Source: [Pseudopropionibacterium] massiliense
GTDB taxonomy: Bacteria > Actinomycetota > Actinomycetes > Propionibacteriales > Propionibacteriaceae
DNA length: 64,000 bases
NCBI RefSeq assembly: GCF_900607225.1
Contig: NZ_LR027842.1
Coordinates: 1,052,651 to 1,116,650, forward strand
Direction: 5' to 3'
Shown here: positions 7,875 through 18,098 of the stretch, one piece after another
Numbering within the stretch: position 1 is the stretch's first letter
Layout: every line of letters starts with the position of its first letter
Translations under genes and position numbers: made by a program
Notes under the pieces: model-generated
Databases searched by the model: none
The model's input: only the letters and a program-made list of their open reading frames with translations
What the model was told of the DNA's origin: nothing

Positions 7875-9029
7875 GTGACGACCGTCCGTGTTGACATCGC
7901 GCCCGACCTGCTGCGCTGGGCCGTGAGACGGGCGCGCTGGGACGAGGAAGCTGTCCGCAAACGCGCGCCCAGGCTCGACGCATGGATCGACGGGACCGCA
8001 CGCCCCACGCTCAAGCAGGTGGAGAAGTTCGCTGCTGCCACCCACACGCCCTTCGGGATGCTCTTCCTGTCCGAGCCGCCGGTTGAGGACATCCCCATCC
8101 CGGACATGCGGACCATTCGCGACGCCGGAGTCCGCGAGCCGTCCGCCGACCTGCTGGAGACGATCTATCTGTGCCAGCGACGCCAGGACTGGTACCGTGA
8201 CGACGCCCTCGACTCCGGGGTGACCCCGCTCAGTTTCGTGGGGTCCGCGACCCTCTCCACTCCGGTGGAGGAGGCCGCCGCTCGTATTCGTGCCGCGCTC
8301 CGTCTCGATGAGCGGTCTGTGTCCAGCTGGTCCGCCGCGATGACGGATCTCATCGAGCGTGCCGAGGCCATGGGTGTCCTGGTCATGGTCAACGGGATCG
8401 TCGGTTCGGACACCCACCGCAAGCTCGATCCGGAGGAGTTCCGGGGGTTCGCCCTGGCCGACGACATCGCCCCACTTGTCTTCGTCAACGGGACGGACAC
8501 CAAGGCCGCGCAGATCTTCACCCTCGTTCACGAACTCGCCCACCTGTGGCTGGGGTGCACTGCGCTCTCCGACGCGGCTGCGGGCGCTGCGCAGGGGGCG
8601 AAAGAGGAGGAGCGCTGGTGCAACCAGGTTGCCGCGGAGGTCCTGGTGCCTCTCGACTCGCTCCGGTCGGAACTGCCAAGGGGCTGTGCTGAAGACGAGT
8701 TGAACCGGCTGGCGTCCCGCTACAAAGTCAGCACCCTCGTCGTGCTCACCAGGCTCCGGGACGCCGGGTACCTCATGCGGGATGAGTACAAGACCCGATA
8801 CGAGGCCGAGCGCCAGCGCGTCATGGATCTCATGGACTCCCGGAAGAATCGCGACGGGGGCGGGAACTACTACCGCACCCAACTGCGACGCCTCGGGCGC
8901 CCCTTCACCCGGGCTGTGATCTCCTCGACCCTGGAGGGAAGGACGACGTACCGGGACGCCTACCGGTTGCTCGGGACCGTCAAGCACTCAGCCTTTGAGG
9001 GGTTGGCGGAGAGAGTAGGACTAGCGTGA
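7875..9029 (+). CDS. ImmA/IrrE-family zinc peptidase with N-terminal HTH
   Basis: The 384-residue protein starts with an XRE-like region (LLRWAVRRARWDEEAVRKRAPRLDAWIDG...PTLKQVEKFAAATHTPFGMLFL), followed by an ImmA/IrrE metallopeptidase domain with the zinc motif HELAH near residue 220 and a second acidic cluster (EERWCNQVAAEVLVP). GTG at 7875 was chosen because GAGGAGGGG lies just upstream. Proteins with this architecture cleave repressors or act as the antitoxin/regulator of a PIN toxin. The stop overlaps the start of the PIN gene (GTGA), so they are coupled. The pair stands immediately 5' of DISARM, in the same direction; it may regulate or guard that system. A second, independent pair of the same kind is at 59338-61011. 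Confidence 0.9.
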   Translation: MTTVRVDIAPDLLRWAVRRARWDEEAVRKRAPRLDAWIDGTARPTLKQVEKFAAATHTPFGMLFLSEPPVEDIPIPDMRTIRDAGVREPSADLLETIYLCQRRQDWYRDDALDSGVTPLSFVGSATLSTPVEEAAARIRAALRLDERSVSSWSAAMTDLIERAEAMGVLVMVNGIVGSDTHRKLDPEEFRGFALADDIAPLVFVNGTDTKAAQIFTLVHELAHLWLGCTALSDAAAGAAQGAKEEERWCNQVAAEVLVPLDSLRSELPRGCAEDELNRLASRYKVSTLVVLTRLRDAGYLMRDEYKTRYEAERQRVMDLMDSRKNRDGGGNYYRTQLRRLGRPFTRAVISSTLEGRTTYRDAYRLLGTVKHSAFEGLAERVGLA

Positions 9030-9526
9030 AGTACCTCGTGGACGCCAACGTCCTCATCGAGGCGAAGAACCGTTACTACGCCTTTGACATCGCGCCCGGC
9101 TTCTGGAAGTGGCTCGACCAGGCGCACGGTCGAGGCACGGTGTTCAGCATTGAGAAGGTCGGCGAGGAGCTCGGTCGCCGGGACGACGAGCTTGCTGAAT
9201 GGGCGAAGAAACACCGCGAGTTCTTCCTCCCGATCGACCAGTGGACCACGTTATTCTTCACTAAGCTGTCTGACTGGGCACAAACTCAGAGTTTCACTCA
9301 GGCCGCACTGGATGAGTTCTCTACTGACGCAGCTGACTATCTCCTCGTCGCCTTCGCCGCCGCCCATGTGTGCACCGTCGTCACTCATGAGACCCCAGGA
9401 TCCGGCTCACGCAAGCGGGTCAAGATCCCTGACGCCTGCCAGGCACTTGAAGTCAAGTGGGTCAACACCTTCGAAATGCTACGCAGCACCCGTGTCACCC
9501 TTGAGCTTCCCGACACTGCCCACTAA
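9026..9526 (+). CDS. DUF4411 PIN-domain protein (putative toxin RNase)
   Basis: A 166-residue PIN protein from a GTG start: first acidic residue in YLVDANVLIEAK, a central E(E)LGRRDDELAEW, and a third acidic cluster in FSTDAADYLLVAFA, followed by VVTHE...RVKIPDACQAL, which is typical of DUF4411. PIN domains are Mg-dependent RNases. Here it is translationally coupled to the HTH/ImmA peptidase gene, a known toxin-antitoxin-like arrangement. Ninety-seven bases separate it from drmD, so cotranscription is possible. Confidence 0.85.
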   Translation: MKYLVDANVLIEAKNRYYAFDIAPGFWKWLDQAHGRGTVFSIEKVGEELGRRDDELAEWAKKHREFFLPIDQWTTLFFTKLSDWAQTQSFTQAALDEFSTDAADYLLVAFAAAHVCTVVTHETPGSGSRKRVKIPDACQALEVKWVNTFEMLRSTRVTLELPDTAH

Positions 9527-9623
9527 GCCGAAGAGAGGAACATCGGATCATCCAACCACCAATGCATCCACCCGGTTAGAAATGCAGTACAGCCCCACTC
9601 CCACAGCCCACAACTCACACACC

Positions 9624-12600
9624 ATGACGCTTCAGACCTCTCCCGCGCCCACCAGCGCCCCTGCTCCCGCCCGCAGCATTCCAGCCCCCCCGGAGCCCGG
9701 CCAGGTAGTCCAGGTTCGTGGCGCGGTCTGGGCGGTCACGAACGTCGCCGTTCAGGGACTCCCCCGCAGCTCCGCCGACGACGGCGAGCCCCGCCTCGAG
9801 CACGTCGTCGACCTGCAATCCCTCGACGAGGACCGCATGGGCGAGGAGCTCACCGTGATCTGGGAGCTGGAGGTCGGTAACGCCGTGGTTCCGGACCGCG
9901 GCCTACCCGAGACCATCGCTGCGGACGCCTTCGACGACCCAAAGACTCTCGGCGCCTTCGTCGACGCCGTGCGCTGGGGCGCCGTCACCTCCGCCGGCCC
10001 CAAGGCCTTTCAGGCGCCCTTCCGCTCCGGCGCCACCCTGGAGCCCTACCAGCTCGAACCCCTGCGCCGAGCACTCGCGGCCCCACGTACCAACCTCCTG
10101 CTGGCCGACGATGTCGGCCTGGGCAAGACCATCGAGGCGGGCCTGGTCATCGAAGAGCTGTTGCTGCGCCACCGGGCGCGCTCGGTCATCATCGTGTGCC
10201 CGCCTAGTCTCGCCCTGAAGTGGCGCGACGAGATGCGAGAGAAGTTCGGCCTCGACTTCGTCATCGTCGACTCGGCACGCATGACCGCCGACCGGCGCAC
10301 CTACGGTCTGGCCGCCAACCCACTGCGCCTCCACCCACGCGTCATCGTCTCCATGGCCTGGCTGCCAGGCGTGCGCGCCCAACGCCTCTTGCGCGAGGTT
10401 CTGGCCGACGCTGCACGCTCGGGCACGGCCCGCTCCTACGCCTTCGATGTGCTGGTCGTCGACGAGGCGCACCACGTGGCCCCGGCGGCACCCCCAGCTG
10501 TGGGTGGCGGACGCGGATATGCAGTCGACTCGCAACGTACCCGGGCGCTGCGGCGCCTGGCGGACAAGTGCGAGCACCGCCTGTTCCTGTCCGCCACGCC
10601 CCACAACGGCTACACCGAGTCCTTCACCGCCCTGCTGGAGATGATTGATCCGCGTCGCTTCGCCCGTGGCGCCAGCATCGATCCCACCGCTCTGGACGAG
10701 GTGACGGTGCGTCGCTTGAAGTCGCAGATCGCCGACAAGGACTTCCGCCGCCGCCGGGTCGAGGTGCTCCCGTACGAGTCCTCCGGCGACGAGGAGCGCG
10801 CCTACGCCGAGCTGGACTCGCTGCTGCGCCGCTCCGGGCACGCTCAGGGGCGGCGCAACCTCGACATCGCGGCTCTGCTGCTCAAGAAACGTTTCCTGTC
10901 CAGCCCCTGGGCCTTTGCCCAGACCTTGGAGAACTACCTCGACCAGTCCGTGCGCGGCGGCGCACTCGACAACGAGTACGACGACTACTACACGGAGGTC
11001 ATGGGTTCGGGCCAGTCCGACGAGGAGGAGGGCCTGGTCGCCCAGCCGGAGTTGGACACGCTGCTGGCCACCCGGGCCTCGGATCCGCTCTCCGCCGCTA
11101 CTCGGGAGCAGCTTGAGGAACTGGCCGGCTGGGCCCGGGGATACCAATCCCGCCCCGACTCCCGCCTCAAGGCCCTCATGTCCATGCTCGACGCCGTCTG
11201 CCGGCCCGACGGGCGCACGTGGAGCAATGAGCGGGTCGTCGTCTTCACCGAGTACGCGGATACCCTCGACTGGATCGTCTCTGTGCTGCGCCAGCAGGGC
11301 TACGACGAACGCCTGGCGGTGATCCGCGGCTCGACCTCAGTTCGAGGAGCGTGAGGACATCCGGGCCCGCTTCAACGCCGACCCCGCCGTGGAGGATGTG
11401 CGCGTTCTCGTGGCCACCGATGCCGCCGGCGAGGGCATCGACCTGCAGGCCTACTGCCACCGCCTGGTGAACTTCGACGTCCCCTTCAACCCCTCCCGTT
11501 TGGAGCAGCGGGTGGGACGCATCGACCGCTACGGTCAGCGCGAGGTCCCGAAGATCTACTACCTCACCCCGGTGGCCGTCGGCGATGGCCTGTACGCGGG
11601 GCACCAGCACTTCCTGGGGCGCCTGGCGGAGAAGATCGCCACCGAGACCCGGGATCTGGGCGCGGTCAACCCGCTCATCGACGAGGAGATCACCGGGAAG
11701 TTCCTTGGGCGCCGTCTCCGCAAGGCCCCTGCACCGGGGCGGGACGAGCAGGCCATCACGCAGGCTCTGGCCGGCTCGGCCAAACTCAATCAGCAGCTGA
11801 CGACGCTCGCGGCGGGCTACGAGGATCACAAGGAGCGGATGCACCTGACGCCTGTGGCGGGTCGGCGGGTCGTGGACGAGGCGCTGCGCCTGACGAATCA
11901 GCCGGTTCTGGCAGAGGCAGGCAGCGAGGAAACTGACGCGGCGGTCTTCGCCGTGCCGGAGCTGGGACGCTCCTGGCAGGATGCCCTGACGGGCCTTGAC
12001 ACCCGCCTGGCACCGGGACGCCTGAGGCCAGTCACCTTCGACGAGGAAGCCGGGCGCGTGCCCGGGATCGTCCACGTCCACCTGGGACACCCACTCATGC
12101 GCAAGGCCACCCGCACCCTGCGGGCAAACCTCTTCAGCCCGCGCTCCCAAGTGAGCCGCGTGACGGCGGTGGTGCTGCCGGACCTGGAGCACTCCTGCGC
12201 CGCCTCCCTGTCCCGGCTGGTGCTCGTGGGGCGCGGAGGCCTGCGCCTGCACGAGGAGGTTTTCGTCACCGGCGTGCGATTGCGCGGACACCGCGTCGCT
12301 GAGGACAAACTTTCCCACGTGCTGGACCGCGCCCTCGACCCGGGCGGCTACCAGCTGGCGGAGAAGCCGGTCCGCCGTCACCTGACGGACCTGTGGAACG
12401 ATGACGGACACTTGCGCGCCCGCATCGTCGAGGAGACGGAGCGTCGGGCTGCCAACCTCCAGAACAGGGTCGCTGCCAGCCTTGAGGAGCACCAACAGGC
12501 GGATACGAAGCGCGTCCACGGCATCTTCGACGTCTTCCGTGCCAATCTCACCGACTCCCTGAAACGCCTGCGCGCCGAGGAGCGCGAGCAGGAGGCCATG

Positions 12601-12800
12601 CTGTGGGCCGATGAGCAGCAGCACCAGCGCGCCCAGGACATCCGCGCCATGGAAGACCGCCTGGTGGGCCTGGCCGCTGAGGAGGCACGCGAGGCGGAAG
12701 CGATGGTGCTGCGCTACCAGGATGTGCGGCCCTACGTGTCGCCCGTGGCCCTGGTCCCGTCACCGAGGAGGACGCACAGGAATGGGGCAACCGGTCATGA
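9624..12800 (+). pseudogene. drmD: DISARM helicase DrmD, frame broken twice
   Basis: An SNF2-family helicase of about 1060 residues: ADDVGLGKTIEAG (Walker A, near 162), VVDEAHH (near 280), SATPHNGY, and, in the next frame, ATDAAGEGIDLQ and RLEQRVGRIDRYGQ. It is the first gene of class 1 DISARM, thought to translocate on or remodel DNA. The reading frame shifts once near 11340, within GSTS/FEERED, and apparently back near 12757; after the second shift the frame ends VTEEDAQEWGNRS and its TGA overlaps the drmMI ATG (ATGA), which argues that this is the real end. ATG 9624 is the chosen start. The shifts need one added and one lost base; either decay or sequencing error would explain them. Confidence 0.85.
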
Positions 12801-15800
12801 GCCCAAGACGAGGAGCAGGCCCGAGGACGACGAGGGGCGGGATGGCCCGTACGACGGCCCAGCAGCACCGCGAGTGGCTCGAGCTGGTGGACACCGACGG
12901 ACCCTTCCTGTCCGTTCCCGTCATGACGGCGCTGCACCCCCAGGGCATGCCGTCGCTGGGCCGGGCCCGCAGGGAGGCCCTGCGCGCGGCACAGCCTGTC
13001 TTCGACCGCGCCTGGGACGCCTGGGACCGCGAACGGGACTCGCAGCAGGTCCTGGCCGACTATCGCCGGGCGCGCGACGCCTGGGTGGCCACGGTCCTGA
13101 CCGATGTCATCGGCTGGGGCGAGAACTACGCCAGTACGGAGGCCCGTCCCGCCCTGGGTGAGGTCTACCGGGTGGTCTCCGACGGCTTTCCGGCGGTGAC
13201 GGTGACGCCGAGCGGTGCCCTGACCCGTGGGGAGCGGGTCAGCGCCCTCGTGCTCGTGACCGACCCGGTGGACTCGCTGCGCGATGAGGGTGACGACGGC
13301 TGGGCGGCGAGCCCCCTCGACCGGATGGCTGCCATGCTGCGCAGCCAGAACTCGGCCTGCACGATCGGCGTGGTGACCGACGGGCGCTGGTGGGCGCTCG
13401 TGAGCGCCCACCAGGGCGGGGCAACAGCCTCGGGCGTCGTGGACTGCCAGACGTGGGTGGAGGAACCGGCCACCCGGGACGCCTTCTGCGAGCTGCTCGG
13501 CGTGCGCCGCCTCCTGGGCGGGACGAGCGAGGATCAGCTGCCCGCCCTCTTCAAGCGCTCCGTTCTGGCAGCAGAAGAGGTGACGGAGGCCCTGGGCACG
13601 CAGGTGCGCCGAGCGGTCGAGCTGGTGGTGACGGCCCTGTCCGAGGCAGCCCTCACCTCCGAGGCGGGCCCGACCCAGGCGGACCCGCTGCCTGAAAATG
13701 CCCACGAGGTCTACGAGGCGGTCGTCACCATCATGATGCGCGCCGTCTTCCTCCTCTTCGCCGAGGAGCGCGGGCTCCTGCCGACGCAGTCTCTGTACAC
13801 CGGCGGCTACGGATTGGCTGGTGTCCTGGATGAGTTGGAGGCGCGCGCCCGGGATGAGGGCGAGGAGTCCATGGACGGCACGAGCCTGACCTGGCACCGG
13901 CTGCTGGCGACCTCCCGCGCCCTGCACGGCGGCGTCAACGCCGAGGACATGCGGATCCCTGCCTACGGCGGTTCGCTGTTCGATCCGGCACGATTCCCCT
14001 TCTTGACGGCCACGGATGCCAACGGCACCCTCTTGCTCACCGTTTCCGACCGGGTCATGCTGCACGTGCTGCGTTCCCTCCAGACCGCCCGCCTCAAGGG
14101 CCAGGCGGCCCGGCGCCTGTCCTTCCGGGACATTGGTGTGGAGCAGATCGGCTACATCTACGAGGGTCTGCTCGGCTACACCTGCATCCGGGCCGAGGAG
14201 ACGACCCTCGGCTTGCTCGGCAAGGAGGGGGAGGGACCCGAGGTTCCGCTATCGGTGCTGAACGAACTCGCCGAGCAGCACGCCAAGAATTCCGACCTCG
14301 CCGAGGCCGTTATCACCTGGCTCAAGGAGCACCAACCATCGGCGAAACCTCCTACGAAGAACGCCTTGGCGAAGGCTTTCCGTACAGGGGACGCGATGGA
14401 TGAGGCGGAGGCCGGGCGGGCCCTGCTGACCGTGACGCGGGATGCGGACCTGCGTGAGGAACTGCGCCCGTGGATCGGCGCCATCCGACGGGACCTGCGC
14501 GGCAGGCCGGTAGTCGTCCTTCCTGGCGGCCTGGTGGTGACCGAGACCCTGTCGCGGCGCAACGCCGGTGCCCATTACACACCCCGGTCGCTTGCCGAGG
14601 ACGTGGTGCGCCACGCCTTGGAGCCGCTGGTCTTCAACCCGGGCCCGCGCGAAACGGATGACCGCTCGGCCTGGCGGCCGCTGACCTCGGATCAGATCCT
14701 CGGCCTGCACGTGGCTGACATCGCCTGCGGCTCGGGCGCCTTCCTCGTGGCCGCGGCCCGTTTCCTCGCCGACCACCTCGTCGAAGCCTGGACCCGCGAG
14801 GAGGTGCTCGGGGACTACGCGGATCGGCCCGGCGGGGCGCGCAGCCACGCCCTGCGGCAGGTCGTGGCCCGTTGCCTGTACGGGGTGGACATCAACGAGA
14901 TGGCCGTGGAGATGTGCAAGCTCTCCCTGTGGCTCGTGTCCCTGGACAAGGACAAGCCCTTCAGTTTCGTGGATGACAAGGTCTTCGTGGGCAACTCGCT
15001 GCTGGGGATCACGGATCCGCGTCAGCTGCGGGCCCAGCACATCGACCCCGCTGCTGCCAGCGGAATCAGGCCTTTTGAGTTCGACCGCGCGGGGAATTAC
15101 ACGGATTCCCTGGATGTGGATTCCGTCCTGGAACGGGTGCGGGATCGGCGCCACGCCCTCGCCTCCGAGGTGGATGACGGGGACCCGGCCCGCTCGACGA
15201 CGACGAAGCAACGGCTCCAGCGGGAAAACGAGGAGGACCTGAAGCTCCTGGAACGCGTGGCCGACGCCGTGGTGGCCACCGGCCTGGCCCCGACGGTCGG
15301 CGCGAAACCCGGCACGAAGCTCAACGAGGCCTACGGAGACCTGGCGGTGGCCCTCGGCCGCGCCTTCCCGCCCGAGGGGGAGGGCGATGAGGCCATGCTG
15401 GAAGCCATCCTGAAACGCGGCCTCACCCCGACGGTGGAGACCGACTACGAGCGCTGGCGCTGCCTCCACTGGCCCCTGGCCGTCCCCGAGGTCATGGAGC
15501 GCGGCGGCTTTGACGCGATCGTCGGGAATCCGCCGTTCCTTGGGGCGAAGAAGCTCAGTCCCTCGATGGGGAAGAATCTGCGAGAGTGGTTTGTCCACGT
15601 CCTGGCTAAGGGGACGACGGGAAACGCAGATCTTGTCGCGTACTTCTTTCTGCGCGCCTTCAGCCTGCTGCGGCTCACGGGGACGCTCGGAATCATCGCC
15701 ACCAACACTGTGGCCCAGGGAGACACCCGTGAGGTGGGACTCGACCGCATGGTCGTCGGTGGCTTCACCATCACCCGGGCCATCCAGTCGCGCCCCTGGC

Positions 15801-15991
15801 CCTCTCAAAGCGCCAACCTTGAGTACGCCGCCGTATGGGGAACCCGCGGCAATCTCGCTGCCACAGTCAGGCCCGTGTGTGACGACGCGCCCGTCGCCCA
15901 CATCAGCACCCTCCTCGAACCGGAAGGCCGTGTGACCGGCAGACCCGAGCAACTCACGGAGAACGCCGGTATCGCCTTCCAGGGATGCGTT
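12797..15991 (+). pseudogene. drmMI: DISARM adenine methylase DrmMI, 5' part (interrupted)
   Basis: This encodes the first 1065 residues of the DISARM class 1 N6-adenine methyltransferase. The SAM motif DIACGSGAF is near residue 640 and the catalytic NPPF near 911; a PglX/Eco57I-like helical N-terminal region precedes them. The methylase is thought to mark host DNA so that DISARM attacks only unmodified phage DNA. An IS5-family insertion after codon GTT (15989-15991) ends the product with EAYS-stop at 16006, so the C-terminal target-recognition part is cut off. Removing 15992-17132 restores one continuous frame of about 1386 codons. The start ATG overlaps the drmD stop; ATG 12842 is an alternative. 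Confidence 0.92.
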
Positions 15992-16228
15992 GAGGCTTAT
16001 TCATAGGGTGTAGGCGAAGACGAGCCCGGTGACGGCTTGTATTGTGGTTTCGAAAGTGTTGTAAGGGCGGCGGTAATCGGTGTGCAGAACACGCCAAGTT
16101 TTGACGTTCGCGATGACACGCTCAATGAGATAGCGGACGCGGTTGATGGTCGTATTGTTTCTTTTATCGGTGTCTGCGAGTTCACCATGGGCGGGTTTCT
16201 TAATGGGGGTGATCATTCCCAATCCGAT
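15992..16228 (-). mobile_element. Partial IS5-family copy (237 bp, left end)
   Basis: This is the first 237 bases of the IS that follows, identical except for one base (A/G near 16200). It includes the terminal GAGGCTTATTCATAGG and the last third of the transposase. It ends abruptly at CCGAT where the full copy begins. Its left flank GTT is the target duplication for the pair of copies. Confidence 0.85.
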
Positions 16229-17129
16229 GAGGCTTATTCATAGGGTGTAGGCGAAGACGAGCCCGGTGACGGCTTGTATTGTGGTTTCGAAAGTGTTGTA
16301 AGGGCGGCGGTAATCGGTGTGCAGAACACGCCAAGTTTTGACGTTCGCGATGACACGCTCAATGAGATAGCGGACGCGGTTGATGGTCGTATTGTTTCTT
16401 TTATCGGTGTCTGCGAGTTCACCATGGGCGGGTTTCTTAGTGGGGGTGATCATTCCCAATCCGATGTAGCCTTTGTCTCCAATATGCATCGTGGCATCAA
16501 GGGCCTCGAGGAAGCCGGATTCCTTGATTGCCTTCGCATCATGCACATTACCCGGCAGGGGTGGGGAGACCCAGGCGAGGTGCCCGGCCAGGGTGCAGGC
16601 CACCTGCAGGTTCACCCCTGTGGTGTGGTGTTTGCCTGAGTACAGCTCGGGACGGTCGTGCCATGACCAGCAGGGCGCCAGAGTACCGTCGATGATGTAC
16701 TGACGGTCCCGGTCGAGGTCCCCCACACCGGGCACCCAGGCTTGGAGGGCCTCGGCGATCAAGGGGGTGTAGACCGCCACCACTCGTGAGATGGTGGCCT
16801 GGGAGACCATGAGGATGTCGGCCAGCAACTCTTGGGTGAGATTGTGTCTGAGCGTCAACAAAGTGACCTGGATACAGCGGAACAACCCCAAGGTGCGGGA
16901 CCCTGCTGCGGGAAGGTTTCCGGAACGGGAGGTGTGGATCAGTTCGCACAGGTCAAGGATCTGGTCGCGGTCAAGGCTTGTGGTAGTATTCATGGCAGCG
17001 GCTTGTCTTTCATCTGAGGGTTTTGTTTCTACACTTTGAATTATCCCAGATCGGGCAAGCCGCCCTCACATCCCCCTCGGGATAAAGCGTTAGCTGAGGG
17101 AAACCAAAACACCCCTATGAATAAGCCTC
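16229..17129 (-). mobile_element. IS5-family insertion sequence inside drmMI
   Basis: A 901-bp element with inverted ends GAGGCTTATTCATAGG(G)GTGT. The right end at 17129 is followed by GTT (17130-17132), which repeats the GTT at 15989-15991 left of the partial copy. Thus the partial plus full copy occupy one 3-bp target site in drmMI. One intact transposase gene is present. Relics of the same IS are at 24914-25131 and 59172-59250. Confidence 0.9.
16238..16993 (-). CDS. IS5-family transposase
   Basis: A 251-residue protein with an N-terminal helix-turn-helix (LTQELLADILMVSQATISRVV) and a DDE_Tnp_4 catalytic core: YIIDGTLAPCWSW (D), MHIGDKGYIG (D) and LIERVIANVKTWRVL (E). The start codon is followed by MNTTTSLDRDQ. 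It appears intact, so the element may still move. The partial copy upstream carries only the last 70 or so codons. Confidence 0.92.
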   Translation of the reverse strand: MNTTTSLDRDQILDLCELIHTSRSGNLPAAGSRTLGLFRCIQVTLLTLRHNLTQELLADILMVSQATISRVVAVYTPLIAEALQAWVPGVGDLDRDRQYIIDGTLAPCWSWHDRPELYSGKHHTTGVNLQVACTLAGHLAWVSPPLPGNVHDAKAIKESGFLEALDATMHIGDKGYIGLGMITPTKKPAHGELADTDKRNNTTINRVRYLIERVIANVKTWRVLHTDYRRPYNTFETTIQAVTGLVFAYTL

Positions 17130-18098
17130 GTTGTGCTCGGCACGGGATTCATCCTGGAGTCGGAGGAGGCGCAAACCTGGATTGCACAGGACCCGCGCAA
17201 CGCCGAGGTCATCTTCCCTTATCTCAACGGAAAGGATCTCAACTCCCGTCCTGACTGTTCTGCGTCCCGGTGGGTTGTTGACTTCAATGAGCGAAGTCAA
17301 GAGGCGGCGCGGCAGTATAAGCTGCCGTGGTGGCGCGTGTTCGATAAGGTTCGTCCAGAACGTGCGGTAAAGGATGCTGAAAAGTATCCTCGAATGGTCA
17401 ATGAATGGTGGAAGTACTGGAACTCTCGACCTGCGATGCGGAAAGCAATTTCGGGTCTTGATGAAGTGCTCGTGATTGCTCAAGTGAGCAACACTCTTAT
17501 TCCTGAACTTGTTACCTCTGGGCAGGTGTTTGATCAGAAGTTGGTGGTGTTGTCGAGTGACCGTATGTGGTTTCTTAGTGTATTGAGCTCGATATTTCAC
17601 CAGGACTGGGCGATTAAATATGGCTCTACGATGCGGTCTGATTCCGTATACACGCCGTCGGATGTCTTTGAGACCTTCCCGCGTCCCGAGCCCACATCGG
17701 AGCTGGAGGCCATCGGCCGCACACTGGATACCGAGCGGCGCGAGATCATGCTGCGCCGCGATCTGGGCCTCACCAAGCTCTACAACCTCGTCAATGACCC
17801 CGGTCTAGAGGCTGGCACCGACCCGGACGTGGACCGCATGCGTGACATCCACGTGGAGCTCGATGCCGCCGTAGCCGCCGCCTACGGCTGGGATGACCTC
17901 GACCTCACCCACGGCTTCCACACCTACCGGAAGATGACCCGTTGGACCGTGCCCCCGGCCACTCGCGTGGAGATCCTGGACCGGCTCCTGGAGGAGAACC
18001 ACCGCCGCGCCGCCGCTGAGGCAGCATCGTTGCCGGCGAAGAAGGCCCGTGGGAAGCGTCGTACCCAGCCCAGTCAGGAGGAAACCCTCGATGTCTGA
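17130..18098 (+). pseudogene. drmMI: DISARM adenine methylase DrmMI, 3' part
   Basis: This is the remaining C-terminal 321 residues of DrmMI after the IS. It opens with VLGTGFILESEEA and contains the target-recognition/C-terminal helical part (VFETFPRPEP, LNRLRRDLG-like segments) and a basic tail. Joined at the shared GTT it reads GCV-VLGTGF without loss. A separate start at GTG 17133 without a ribosome-binding site is unlikely to be used. The stop overlaps drmA's start region (GATGTCTGA), showing the original operon was translationally coupled. GC content dips between 17300 and 17650 relative to the flanks. Confidence 0.9.

Noticed and set aside
7824-8987. Long minus-strand frame opposite the ImmA gene
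   Set aside because: High-GC shadow of 7875-9029, no domain and no ribosome-binding site.
9903-12624. Minus-strand frames of 400-500 codons opposite drmD
   Set aside because: Codon-bias shadows; the plus strand carries clear helicase motifs.
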